From: Rana temporaria
Lineage: Eukaryota; Chordata; Amphibia; Anura; Ranidae
Assembly (NCBI RefSeq): GCF_905171775.1
Contig: NC_053489.1
Coordinates: 593,339,344 to 593,403,343, forward strand
Reading direction: 5' to 3'
Length of the DNA: 64,000 nt
Shown here: positions 11,881-22,597 of the stretch, piece after piece
How the letters are laid out: each line of letters starts with the position of its first letter
Numbering within the stretch: the stretch's first letter is position 1
The notes under the pieces: generated by a model
Told to the model about the DNA's origin: nothing
Seen by the model: the letters and a program-made list of their open reading frames with translations, nothing else
The model's database searches: none
Program-made: the position numbers and the translations under genes

Positions 11881-12718
11881 ACTAGGTGGCTGTCAGGTCA
11901 CCTGAGGCCAGATGACAGATGCACACCATTGAGGTCAGGAGTGCACCGCTACGGTAGTGGAACCTATGGCTGACTGCTGCGGATGGAACTCTGGGTGGTT
12001 AAGGAAGGCAGATCTACTGGAGAACCAACACAAATCCCACAGGGAGCTAGAGCATAAGATTCCCCAGGGTGCGGAGTCTAATGGCCAGCAGGTGTTCACC
12101 AGAGCCTCTAGTGGTGAGGATGGACTGGGCTGCAACTGGCTCCAGGTCACGGCCCCCAGAGTCTCCCAGCTCATGCTCACAGTAGGCTACAGGAGGATAG
12201 TAAGGGGATTAGCCTAAGGTTGGGGGAACTAGCAGACAAGGATAAACAAAGAACACGCCAAAGGTCAGGGTCACAATCAAGCAGGGATAGTCGAGAACAA
12301 GCCAAGATTGGTAATTGGAATCAGACGTAGAAAACACAGCAAGTCGCACACGAAAGCTAAATATACAATATTGATCAGCAGGGCTGGCTTGCAGTGCTCA
12401 GGTTAATATAGATTTCCCTGATAGGGGCTGGGGTGGAGCCATGCTTTGAGGAGAGATTAATTAAGCAACCAGGTGAGAGTGGCTGGCCTCTAAAGGTGAA
12501 CACATAGAGAAGAGGTAAGCTGACAGACAACCATTACTGCATATCCATGACAGGGGCTTTTCAGGGGAGAGACTCCAGTTTAGTTTGCTTGTACCTCCTA
12601 CAGTTGAGTGATTGTTGGGATACAGTAGATGATAGTTTCTGTCAAGTTTATCTTTACAACCTTTAAATGATTCCTATTAATGTTCTTCAATATCACAGTA
12701 TAATGTTTACCTATAGTT
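11881..12718. other. Moderate-GC anonymous segment, possibly an old dispersed repeat
   Basis: The composition changes abruptly from the AT-rich left flank. Short open frames at 11935-12217 lie on both strands and show no family resemblance. I do not recognise the element. Confidence 0.35.
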
Positions 12719-12757
12719 TTGTCAGGTATTTTTTATTCTATTCTTCCTCCATGTAAA

Positions 12758-13218
12758 ATGGTGAGACCAACACTTGGAGTTTGGAAACACTTCCACAGTG
12801 CAATTTCTGCTGAGAGCAAAGCTGCAATTTGCAAATATTGTGAAAATAAATCTTATTTTCCAAATGCTACAACGATGACAAAACACATCCAGAAGTGCCC
12901 TGAAGACATTAAAACATACTTTATGGAATTCCATGATGAGGGCCATAATGAAAAGGTGAGTAGCTTTTCTCTTCAGAGTTCTCATTCCAGAAACACTCTT
13001 TCTGCTGCTTCTGGGTCATCACAAAGTGTTTCTTCACCAACAGCATATTCAAGTAAGGAAGTGTTACAAACGACAGCCTCCCACAATATACAATACCTTA
13101 ATTTATGGATACCATAACACCTACAAATCTGAAGAACATTCGTCAAGCTCTTCATAGAGCAATATATGCTTCTGGATCAGCATTGTAAATAACTAACAAT
13201 GCATATTGGCAGGGAATA
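12758..13218 (+). pseudogene. hAT transposase N-terminal remnant with BED zinc finger
   Basis: The frame from the ATG at 12758 begins MVRPTLGVWKHFHS and continues CKYCENKSYF...MTKHIQKC. This is a BED finger: the aromatic W and F, then C-x2-C, then H-x4-C. BED fingers bind DNA and sit at the N-terminus of hAT transposases and of ZBED host genes derived from them. A Ser/Thr-rich stretch follows, and the frame ends at 13117. A shifted frame at about 13143-13215 reads ALHRAIYASGSAL, stop, ITNNAYWQ, which resembles the block following the BED region in hAT transposases. A frameshift and a stop therefore separate the pieces, and the catalytic domain is absent. It could instead be a decayed ZBED-like exon, but a transposon remnant is more likely. 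Confidence 0.65.
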
Positions 13219-13327
13219 TTTACATTATTATGAGGGAAAGGGGGTGATTACCTGTTCTCATGTATATTTAAAATATTCTTATCATACAGTCCTTGTTGTT
13301 CTATTTGTAATACAAATACAATTTTAA

Positions 13328-14289
13328 CCACTTACCCCCCGGACCATATTGCTGCCCAAAGACCAGAGTACTTTTTGCGATTCGGGACTGCGTCGCTTTA
13401 ACAGACAATTGCGCGGTCGTGCGACGTGGCTCCCAAACAAAATTGGCGTCCTTTTTTTCCCACAAATAGAGCTTTCTTTTGGTGGTATTTGATCACCTCT
13501 GCGGTTTTTAGTTTTTGCGCTATAAACAAAAATAGAGCGACAATTTTGAAAAAAATGAATATTTTTTACATTTTGCTATAATAAATATCCCCCAAAAATA
13601 TATAAAATTTTTTTTTTTTCCTCAGTTTAGGCCGATACGTTTTCTTCTACATATTTTTCGTAAAAAAAATCGCAATAAGCGTTTATTGATTGGTTTGCGC
13701 AAAAGTTATAGCGTTTACAAAATAGGGGGTATTTTTATTATATTTTTTTTACTAGTAATGGCGGCAATCAGCGATTTTTTTTTTCGGTACTGCGACATTA
13801 TGGCGGACACTTCGGACACTTTTGACACATTTTTGGGACCATTGGCATTTTTATAGCGATCAGTGCTATAAAAATGCATTGGATTACTACAAAAATGCCA
13901 CTGGCAGTGAAGGGGTTAACACTAGGGGGCGGGGAAGGGGTTAAGTATGCCTGGGTGTGTTCTTACTGTGGGGGGGGTGGCCTCACTAGGGGAAACACTG
14001 ATCCTTGGTTCATACATTGTATGAACCGAAGATCAGCATTTCCCCTGCTGACAGGACCGGGAGCTGTGTGTTTACACACACAGCTCCCGGTCCCCGCTCT
14101 GTACCGAGCGATCGCGTGTGCCCAGCGACGATCGCGCCCGCCGGGCACACGCACAGGAGTCGGGGGCGAGCGGGGGGCGCGCGCGCGCGCCCCCTAGTGG
14201 CGGCTGGGAGAGAGGACGTCATATTACGTGCTCTCGCCCAGCCGAGCCAACTTGTCGACGTATAACGGCGGTGGCCGGTCGGCAAGTGG
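13328..14289. mobile_element. TTAA-flanked element (CCACTT ends), about 0.96 kb
   Basis: TTAA at 13324-13327 and 14290-14293 flanks inverted ends CCACTTACCCCCCGG and CGGTCGGCAAGTGG. The left half has the family signature: a GCGATTCGGGACTGCGTCGC block, TGGCTCCCAAACAAAATTGG, a CCACAAATAGAGCTTTC block and GCGCTATAAACAAAAATAG. The right half is GC-rich and carries two hairpins: 14005-14037, and a perfect 16-bp stem at 14056-14091 around TTAC. TTAA duplication is typical of piggyBac and Kolobok. There is no transposase, so the superfamily is not settled. Confidence 0.85.
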
Positions 14290-14598
14290 TTAAAAAGCAA
14301 GTTGAGTTTATTTACTGAATAAACTGTACTTTTATTTCAAACATAATACTTTTATATACACTGTATTTTACCTTCCCATTGTACAAAATGACTTTCAATT
14401 TGTAAAACTTCTCTACACCAAATCATTTTTTTTCCAGAAAAAAAACATGGAAAAAAATACATCTCAAGTTTTTAGGAATGGTCTGTTAACATGCTTTGCA
14501 ATTAAAAGGTTCTCCAATTAAAATGAGTAAAAATCAGTTAGATACCAGTGAATCCGCTTGCCCTATGATGAAAGATAAAGATCAAGCTGAGTTCAAGT
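14290..14598. other. Anonymous AT-rich sequence
   Basis: I see no coding or paired ends. Confidence 0.5.
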
Positions 14599-15459
14599 TA
14601 GGGATGAGTCGAAGACCTCCACAACCACCGACTAGGGTTGTGGGAATGAGGACCTTGTCCCCATCAACATGGGGACATCCTCCCCATGTTGAGGGCATGT
14701 GGCCTGATATGGTTCAGGGGGGGGGTCTCTCTCATCCCCCCTCTTTTCTGTGGCCGGCCAGGTTACGTGCTCGGATAAGGGGTCTGGTGTGGAGTTTTGG
14801 GGGAACTTTTTAAATTTAGGGTGGAGTTCCCCTTAAAATCCACACCAGACCTGAAGGGTCTGGAATGGATACTTGGGGGGAACCCCATGTCATTTTTTTT
14901 AAATTGACGGATATCCATACCAAACCTGAAGGGCCTGGTAATTGAATTTGGGGGGACCCCCACACTTTTTTTTTTTTTTATGAAAGAATTTTCACTGAAT
15001 TGCCGGGAGCTGACAATTCATTATAGCCGCGAGTGATTTTAAATGACTTTTTTTCCTTTAGAAATTACACTTTGTGCACAAACAGTTCTAAGCACGGGAA
15101 ACATGTGCTATTTCACAGGCATACTTTATACCCCCCCCGGTACGAAATTTAAAGGAATATTTCACTTTTATTGTTTCACTTTAACCATTATTAAATTCAC
15201 TGTTCTCGAAAAAAACTTTTTGCATTGATACATGTCCCCTGGGGCAGGACCCAGGTCCCCACACACTTTTTAGGACAATAACTTGCTTATTAGCCTTTAA
15301 AATGAGCACTTTAGATTTCTCCCATAGACTTTAACATGGTGTTCCGCGGCTTTTCGAATTTGCCGCAAACACCCCAAATTGTTCGCTGTTCGCCGAATAG
15401 GCGAACAGGCAATGATCGGGAGGAACACGAGTTTGACTCAAACTCGAAGCTCATCCCTA
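14599..15459. mobile_element. hAT-like non-autonomous element with TAGGGATGAG ends
   Basis: The ends TAGGGATGAG and CTCATCCCTA are flanked by GTTCAAGT (14591-14598) and GATCAAGT (15460-15467), an 8-bp duplication with one mismatch, as expected for hAT transposition. The internal sequence contains ATGGGGACATCCTCCCCATG (a palindrome), repeated ACCAGACCTGAAGGGYCTGG blocks and a conserved right half. Related copies occur at 18899-20703, 22300-22597 and 58686-59150. It contains GTTCCCCTTAAAATCC at 14827-14842, the uninterrupted form of the site that a TTAA element has entered at 19084. Confidence 0.75.
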
Positions 15460-15467
15460 GATCAAGT

Positions 15468-16262
15468 TTACCACTATGGCTACTGTAAGGGGTTAGCTCG
15501 GTAGTGGGGTGTGTGACCCCCTGGATGGGTTCACTACACACTGAATTTATACAGAAAGGCAGTCGAAGACGGTTGAAAAACAAAGATTTTGGTTTATTCG
15601 TCCATCTTGCTGGAAACAAGTGCAAGCATCCAAACAGCATAAACAAAATCAAACATAAAATAAACCCTGGCCACTTAGGGGCGTCTACCTTCACCACACA
15701 GGAACCTATCTAGGGAGTCTGGCACAGCCTAGTGCTGGGCAGACACTGCTGGTCATACAGCAGAAAAACAATAGTCTTTTGATTTTTGTCACACAGAAAA
15801 ATACTTTTGCAGCCGACGCCTAATAACAATTGGTGCATTGTCTAAACAAGGCAGGAATGTATGTCCCGTCTGTGACAACACCCACAGATTTACCTGACTT
15901 CCTGTCACACTACTAAAACATTTGTTATCATACAGTAGACCTTACCAGGGGAAAGAAAGCATGGGCCAAGAAAGTTTGATTTAACGTTATTTTTTAAATC
16001 AGTGTAAATAAACCCAAATGTTTAAACTAAATATGTTGTGTAATGATCCTGTAATGTAAAAACATTTAGGCCGGGAAACAGAAACACACCGGATCCCCAT
16101 GCTGGAAAGTGTGGCCGCACATATTTGAACCCAGCCTAAGTATTTTTTTTTATGTCAGGCTTCCAACTAATTCATATCAGCAAGGTGTATTCACAGCTCC
16201 TTGTTACTTACACAGTGACCATGATTATTCTGTTTGAATGCAGCCTTGACCATTTACTTCCC
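15468..16262. other. Anonymous sequence between two hAT-like elements
   Basis: Short frames at 15311-15713 show no resemblance to known proteins. I see no paired ends. Confidence 0.5.
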
Positions 16263-16271
16263 ACTCCTGAG

Positions 16272-16432
16272 TAGGGTTACCACCTCATCCCTTAAAACCT
16301 GAAAACATGAATTACACAGGTTCTGAGGCTAATTTAATGCAGATATTGTGAGTTTATTTACCACTTTAATCTGCCACAGAACCTGTGTAATTAATATGTG
16401 TTTGAGTTTAAAGGGATGAGGTGGCAACCCTA
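16272..16432. mobile_element. 161-bp hAT MITE with perfect 8-bp duplication
   Basis: The inverted ends TAGGGTTACCACCTCATCCC and GGGATGAGGTGGCAACCCTA are flanked on both sides by CTCCTGAG (16264-16271 and 16433-16440). The perfect duplication and short size fit a young hAT MITE. There is no coding. Confidence 0.88.
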
Positions 16433-16563
16433 CTCCTGAGTACAATTATAAACAGCCTTGCCAGGGCACATTCTGTCATTGTAATCAAAGCAAGTCTACA
16501 TGATGTGCACAGGGTAAGAATACTGTCTTTTCGTAGCAAAAAAAAAATACAGTATATACTAGA

Positions 16564-17311
16564 TAGGGGTGCAATGGATCAAAAAACTCACGGTTAGGAT
16601 CGTTCCTCGGATCAGGAGTCACGGATCGGATCATTTTTCGGATCGGCAAATAAAAAAAAATTCTCCCCCACTGTAATATACACATCTCCCCCCCACACTG
16701 TAATATACACATCTCCCCCCCACTGTAATATACACATCTGCCCCCCACTGTTCACCCCCCCACCAACTATAGTACCCCCTTGGTGCAAACACCCCCCTCC
16801 TCTCAGTACAAGAGACCCCCCCTCCTCTCAGTACAAGAGACCCCCCCTCCTCTCGGGGCAAGAGACCCCCCCATCCTCTCGGGGGAAGAGAACCCCCTCG
16901 GGCAGTACAGACACTCCCAGGGTGTGCTTCTTCCCCACGAGTGCGGGTTCCTCCTCTGTGGGTGTAAACAGAGGAGGGCCACCGCCGGGTGTACCAAGAT
17001 GGCCGCGGCACCGGAGCTAGGCCAAAGCCGCGGCCTTTCCTAATGTTATTCCTGCGGCTCCGGAGCTAAGCCGAAGCCGCGGCCTTTCCTAGCGTTTTGG
17101 CCGCGGCTCCAGAGGTAGGCCGAAGCCGCGCCCATAATGTTAGGAAAGACTGCGGCTTCGGCCTAGCTCCGGACCCGCACATAACATTAGGAAAGGCTGC
17201 GGCTTCGGCCTAGCTCCGGAAGCCGCGGCAATCCGCGGATCACAGTGTGTTCCGATCCGAAGGGGGTGACCCCTTCAGATCACGGATTAACTGTGATTCG
17301 TTGCACCCCTA
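16564..17311. mobile_element. hAT MITE nested in the mariner-like element
   Basis: The ends TAGGGGTGCAATGGATC and GATTCGTTGCACCCCTA are flanked by ATACTAGA at 16556-16563 and 17312-17319, a perfect 8-bp duplication. Removing the element restores the mariner-like left terminus. Inside are short C-rich tandem units near 16664-16745 and 16795-16900. A GC-rich inverted region at about 17000-17235 has repeated CTTCGGCCTAGCTCCGGA-type arms. Confidence 0.88.
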
Positions 17312-17753
17312 ATACTAGAGTATAAGCCGAGTTTTTCAGCACATTTTTTTTGTGTAGAAAATGCCCCTCTCGGCTTATACTCGAGTCACCTTTTTGTGCC
17401 TGGTCTCCTGGACTTTGGGGACCCAGTACACATGTAGCCCCACTCTTCCTCTACAAGTGTGCACATTTTGTTGTCCAGGGGACCTACGGTCGGGGAGCAC
17501 CAATTTTTAAAACCCGGGCACCCCTTCCATAGTCTCCCATGTTAAACGGTAATTTCTCCAGTGAGTTTGGGGACCAGGTACCGGCCGGTCGTAGGTTTTC
17601 TGGACCCAGAACTTGTCACACATGTAGCCCCATTTCTCATCTACAAGTGTACAAAGTTTGTTTTCTGGGGGACCTACGGCTGGGGAGCACCAATTTTTCA
17701 AAGTGAGGCACCCCTTCCATAGACTCCCATGTTAAACGTCAGTTTAGTCATGG

Positions 17754-17990
17754 ACACAGTGAGGCATGGGCATAGTGAGGCATGGGCACAGTGAGGCATT
17801 GACACAGTGATTCATGGACACAGTGAGACATGGGCACAGTGAGGCATGGACACAGTGAGGCATGGACACAGTGAGGCATGGACACAGTGAGGCATGGACA
17901 CAGTGAGGCATGCATATAGACACAGTGAGGCATGCACATGGACACAGTGAGGCAAAGTGAGGCACAGTGAGGCATGCAGATGGACACCCT
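17754..17990. repeat. Minisatellite, unit about 16-18 bp (GGACACAGTGAGGCAT)
   Basis: Some twelve to fourteen tandem units of GGACACAGTGAGGCAT and variants are visible. They give long but meaningless repetitive frames on the minus strand (His-Cys-Val-rich). Confidence 0.92.
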
Positions 17991-18071
17991 AGGCCTCGGT
18001 TTATATTTGGGTCAACTTATACTCGAGTATATACGGTAATCTTGTTTTCCTTATGGTTCTCTTCTTCTCTT

Positions 18072-18898
18072 CAGAATCTGGAAGACCCCTTTAACAAAGG
18101 GACCCCCAGATCCTGGCCCCCCTATGTGAATTGGTAATGGGGTACATTGTACCCCTACCATTTCACAAAGGAAGTGTAAATAGTTGTAAAAAAAAAAAAC
18201 ACACACACCGTGGAAAAAAGTCCTTTATTTAAAAAAAATACAGCGGTGGTAATCCACTCTCGATCCCGCTCCAACGTTGTCGGTATCCAGCAATGGGTGA
18301 TCTCCTCTCCGGTCCAACGATGAGAAGATCGTCCGGGATCCAGAGCGCAGCATTGCCAGCATTGCCAGCCGCCCGGCGAATGAAGCTGCTGGAGCTAGTG
18401 ACATTTCCTATATAGGTGAGGCGGGGCCACCCTTCATGTGACCCCGCCTCTTCTGATGCAAGGGGGAAGCCTGGGCTTCCCCAGTGATGTAGCAGAGGGT
18501 GTGTCAGTGGGGGACGGGGTCACGTGACGGGCGGCCCCGCCTCACCTATATAAGAAATGTCACTAGCTCCAGCAGCGTCATTCACCGGGCTGTCTACGGT
18601 GGAGACAGGCGGCCGGCGATGCTGCGCTCTGGATCACGGACGATCTTCTCATCGCTGGACCGTAGAGGAGATCACCAGTCGCTGGATCCCGACAACGTTG
18701 AAGCTGGGAGCTGGGATCGAGAGTGGATTACCACTGCTGGATTTTTTTTTATTTTTAAGAAAGGACTTTTTTTTCACGGTGTGTGTGTTTACACTTCCTT
18801 CGTTAAATGGTAGGGGTAAAATGTACCCCATTACCAATTCACATAGGGGGGCAGGATCTGGGGGTTCCCTTTGTTAAAGGGGTCTTCCAGATTCTGAT
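18072..18898. repeat. Long fold-back: about 356-bp arms around a 107-bp centre
   Basis: The left arm 18072-18427 (AGAATCTGGAAGACCCCTTT at its outer edge) is the imperfect inverted copy of 18535-18898. The centre also pairs in part through GTGACCCCGCC and GGACGGGGTCACGTGAC. Both arms hold AGCTCCAGCAGC- and CACCTATATA-type blocks, so the frames read on either strand are mirror images and not genes. Its outer edge joins the TAGGGATGAG-family sequence on the right. Confidence 0.88.
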
Positions 18899-20703
18899 AA
18901 GCCCCCCGCCCGCAGACCCCCACAACCACCGGGCAAGGGTTGTGGGAATGAGGCCCTTGTCCCCATCAACATGGGGACATCCTCCCCATGTTGAGGGCAT
19001 GTGGTCTGGTACGGTTCAGGAGGGGGGGCGCTCTCTCGTCCCCCCTCTTTTCTGTGGCCGGCCAGGTTGGGGTGGAGTTCCCCTTAACCACTTAAGACCC
19101 GGACCTTTAGGCAGCTAAAGGACCCGGCCAGGTTTTGCGATTCGGCACTGCGCCGCTTTAACAGGCAATTGCGCGGTCGTGCGACGTGGCTCCCAAACAA
19201 AATTGGCGTTCTTTTTTTCCCACAAATAGAGCTTTCTTTTGGTGGTATTTGATCACAAAAATAGAGTGACAATTTTGAAAAAAATTCAATATTTTTTACT
19301 TTTCGCTATAATAAATATCCCCCAAATATATATAAAAAAACATTTTTTTTCCTCAGTTTAGACCGATACGTATTCTTCTACCTATTTTTGGTAAAAAAAA
19401 ATTGCAAAAAGCGTTTATCGGTTGGTTTGCGCAAAATTTATAGCGTTTACAAAATAGGGGATAGTTTTATTGCATTTTTATAAAAGAATTTTTTTTTTAC
19501 TACTAATGGTGGCGATCAGCGATTTTTTTCGTGACTGCATCATTATGGCGGGCACTTCGGACAATTTTGACACATTTTTGGGACCATTGTCATTTTCACA
19601 GCAAAAAATGCATTTAAAATGCATTGTTTACTGTGAAAATGACAATTGCAGTTTGGGAGTTAACCACAAGGGGGCATTATGTGTGACCTCATGTGTGTTT
19701 ACAACTGTAGGAGGGTGTGGCTGTAGGTGTGACATCATCGATCGTGTATCCCTATAAAAGGGATCACACGATTGATGCCGCCGCCGCCACAGTGAAGAAC
19801 GCAGAAGCTGTGTTTACATACAGCTCTCCCCGTTCTTCAGCTCCGGGGACTGATCACGGGACTCCAGCGGTGATCGGGTCCCGCATTCCCGGTCACGGAG
19901 CTTCGGATCGGCCCGCGGGCGTGCGCCGCGGGGTCGCAGGCACGCGCCTGCGACCCACGGCTGGGTACCAGCAGAGGACGTACCTATACATGCATGTGCC
20001 CAGCCGTGCCATTCTGCCGACTTAAATGTGCAGGAGGCGGTCCTTAAGTGGTTAAAATCCACACCAGACCTGAAGGGTCTGGAATGGATATTTGGGGGGA
20101 ACCCCACGTCATTTTTTTTAAATTGACGGCGGGGTTCCCCTTAATATACATACCAGACCTGAAGGGCTTGGTAATTGAATTTGGGGGAGCCCCACGCTTT
20201 TTTTTAATAAATAAATTCTCTCTGAATTGCCGGGATCCGACAATTCATTATAGCCGCGAGTCCGTTTTAAATTACTTTTTTTCCTTCAGAAATGACACTT
20301 TGTGCAGAGACAGTTCTAAGTACGGGAAACATGCGCTATTTCACATGCATACTTTCACCCCCTTAGGTATGAAATTTAAAGGAATATTTCACTTTTATTG
20401 TTTCACTTTAAGCATTATTAAATTCACTGTTCCCGAAAAAACGGCAGTTTTTAAAAAAAAAATTTGCATTGATACATGTTCCCTGGTGCAGGACCCAGGT
20501 CCCCAAACACTTTTTAGGACAATAACTTGCATATTAGCCTTTAAAATTAGCACTTTAGATTTCTCCCATAGACTTTAACAGGGTGTTCAGTGGCTTTTCG
20601 AATTTGCTGCGAACACCCCAAATTGTTCGTTGTTCGCCAAACAGGTGAACAGGCAATGTTCGAGTCGAACATGAGTTTGACTCGAACTCGAAGCTAATCC
20701 CTA
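18899..20703. mobile_element. TAGGGATGAG-family repeat split by a TTAA element
   Basis: It is colinear with 14599-15459: ACAACCACCGG..., the ATGGGGACATCCTCCCCATG palindrome, the ACCAGACCTGAAGGG blocks and a right end at CTAATCCCTA. Sequence resumes after the insertion at 20052 with AAATCCACACCAGACCTG. The left terminus is not visible because the fold-back at 18072-18898 takes its place. Confidence 0.75.
19088..20051. mobile_element. TTAA element inserted in a TAGGGATGAG-family repeat
   Basis: TTAA at 19084-19087 and 20052-20055 brackets CCACTTAAGACCCGG and GCGGTCCTTAAGTGG. The pre-insertion sequence survives in the related repeat at 14827-14842, where GTTCCCC, TTAA and AATCC run on with a single TTAA. 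Internal hairpins lie at about 19734-19777 (stem around ATAA) and 19805-19824 (AGCTGT/ACAGCT). There is no transposase. Confidence 0.92.
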
Positions 20704-21575
20704 TTTTTCAATGAAAACCTTTGAAACCATCCATGACGAAACAACTTTAAAAAGGTTCCTGCACTACTTTGGTTTGACTGTTATGTGACTTGAGTGCCAT
20801 ATACTGCAATGTAAACCCTCGAAAGTCATGACATTTCTACCTCTGTCCCGCTGGTTTTTGGTGCTTGGAATAGTAAATACAGGCTGGATGGTGCTGCCGG
20901 TGCAATCTGTAACTGCAGATCCCCGGAGAAAGAACTAAGACATGCAAGGTTTGTCTATTACTACCTGCATGTATAAAACGTTTGCATAGGAGTGTTACAT
21001 GTGGATGTAAATGTGCCAATAAAATGTTATTTCATTTTTTTAAACTAGCAAAAGTGTTCTTGTTCATTGAACAAGCTAAACACAGAAGGGCATATCATTG
21101 CAGTAGCAGAGATCACAGTGGTGTGCATTGGTACAGTGGTGGCAATAAATGAGGCAGGCAAAGGCTGACATTGGTTCAGTGGTGAGTGAAGTGAGGGTGT
21201 GTGAGAAAGTTTATGAGAAAAGGAGACGATAAGAGTTCAGTTGTGAGAATGGGGTTTGTTGCCAGTTGTGGTGTAGACGGAGGGGGTTGATGACGATCAG
21301 ATGTGGTAAAGAGAATACAAGACAATGGCATGAAGGTGCAGTGGTTGGATTGGGAGGTTTTCAGGCATGGCGTTGAGAAAGGTGTGAATACACAGTGATG
21401 ATGAGGTGTTGGAGCAGTGATGAGGGGATGGTTGCAGGTGCAGTGATAAATGGTGCCTATATGTGGATCTGTCAGCATTAATACCAGATAAAGACTGTCC
21501 ATCCAGCAGTAGAGTTTAAGTTGGGTGCTAGTAAAGTGACACTTTACGTTACCTATATAAAGTTACAAAAGAAGC
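20704..21575. other. Anonymous sequence
   Basis: The part at 21100-21500 is purine-rich on the plus strand, with repeated GTG-rich phrases. No gene or element ends are visible. Confidence 0.5.
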
Positions 21576-21578
21576 TTA

Positions 21579-21977
21579 TGCCTTGTACACACGATCGGAA
21601 TTTCCCATGAAAAAAGTCAGACGGAATTTTTTCATCGGATATTCCGACCGTGTGTGGGCCCCAGCTGACTTTTTTTAGTTTAGAAATAGAACATGTTTTA
21701 TTTTTTTTTCGATGGAAAAAAATCATATTGGAAATTCTGATCGTCTGTGTGGAACTCCGATGGAGAACAAAACATGCATGCGCAGAATCAAGTCGACGCA
21801 TGCTTGGGAGCATTGAACTTAATTTTTCTCGGCTCGTCGTAGTGTTTTACATCACCGCGTTTTGGACGGTCGGAATTTGGTCTGACAGTGTGTATGCAAG
21901 ACAGCTTGAATGGAATTCCGATGGAAAATTCCATCGGATTTTATCCCATCGGAAATTCCGATTGTGTGTACAGGGCA
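21579..21977. mobile_element. Harbinger-like MITE, CGGAATTCCGATG subfamily, reverse core
   Basis: The ends TGCCTTGTACACACGATCGG and CGATTGTGTGTACAGGGCA are flanked by TTA (21576-21578) and ATA (21978-21980), one mismatch. The core 21772-21860 runs opposite to that of 7903-8317, with AATCAAGTCGACGCATGCTT, then TCGTCGTAGTGTTTTACATC. The terminal hairpin is on the left, consistent with the reversed core. Confidence 0.85.
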
Positions 21978-21980
21978 ATA

Positions 21981-22299
21981 GGGGTAGTACGGTCACACAC
22001 TGTAACACAGATTTGCCTGCTTTGGCTGTGTTTCCCACTGGTCATGGTTGTTGTGGATTGTGCTAGTCTACATTTAAACATTTATGCTAAATTTAAACTT
22101 CATAGTAGTAAACAATGTGATCACCTTCCAGATACTATTGTGCTAGTGCCAGGTATTGACTTAATTTTGGCTTATAACAAAAGCTCTACTCAACCCCCAG
22201 AGTGGATATGCAGTGTTATCAGTGTTGGGACACTATGTGTGGCAGTAGCTGATTGCCAGTATCTGAAAAGACCAATATAGATTACAGATCAACAGATGA
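21981..22299. other. Anonymous sequence
   Basis: I see no coding family or element ends. Confidence 0.5.
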
Positions 22300-22597
22300 G
22301 ATGGGCCGAAAACCCCCCTGTTGGGTTCGTAGGAGAACTCCGAACAGGGGAAAGTTCTAACCCAAACGACGAACCCCATTGAAGTCTATAGGAGCCTAAC
22401 GGGAAAAATCGATTTGCCCATTTTGAAGGCTTACATGCAAGTAACTGGCTATATGTATGGCATGGGGGTCTGGGTACTGCCCCGGGGATATGCATGAATG
22501 CAAAAAAAAAAATTTGGAAAATTGTTTTTCAAGAGCAGTGATTTTACTGATGCTCAATGTACAACAATAAACATATACAGTAGGTGTTTGTGATATT
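22300..22597 (-). mobile_element. Fragment of the TAGGGATGAG-family right half, reverse orientation
   Basis: Read on the minus strand it repeats the family's right half: ATCAGTAAAATCACTGCTCT, TTGAAAAACAATT, GCATTCATGCATATCCCCGG, and the CCTATAGACTTCAATGGGGT block. It lacks clear termini. Confidence 0.55.

Larger units (their letters stand above)
16550..18036. mobile_element. Mariner-like non-autonomous element, interrupted by a hAT MITE
   Basis: The left end CAGTATATACTAGAGTATAA (split by the insertion at 16564-17311) and the right end, ACTTATACTCGAGTATATAC then GG, are inverted and flanked by TA. TA duplication and CAGT-like termini are typical of Tc1/mariner. The body includes two diverged copies of a block with CATGTAGCCCCAYTYCTCATC-like sequence (about 17430 and 17620) and a minisatellite at 17754-17990. 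There is no transposase. Confidence 0.65.

Noticed and set aside
14056..14265. CpG-rich stretch that could be read as a CpG island or promoter
   Set aside because: It is the GC-rich end of a TTAA element, and the same composition recurs in other copies.
16631..17043. Gly/Arg-rich and Pro-rich frames on both strands
   Set aside because: They lie inside a hAT MITE with C-rich tandem units, and the composition alone explains the lack of stops.
17744..17987. Minus-strand frames rich in His-Cys-Val-Pro
   Set aside because: They are direct translations of the GGACACAGTGAGGCAT minisatellite and open in two frames for the same reason.
18499..18877. Pair of plus-strand frames of about 105 codons
   Set aside because: They fall in the right arm and centre of the long fold-back and have mirror-image counterparts.
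19750..19762. CCTATAAAAGGG as a TATA box
   Set aside because: It is the loop and inner stem of the element's hairpin and recurs at 47608 with different flanks. There is no gene downstream.
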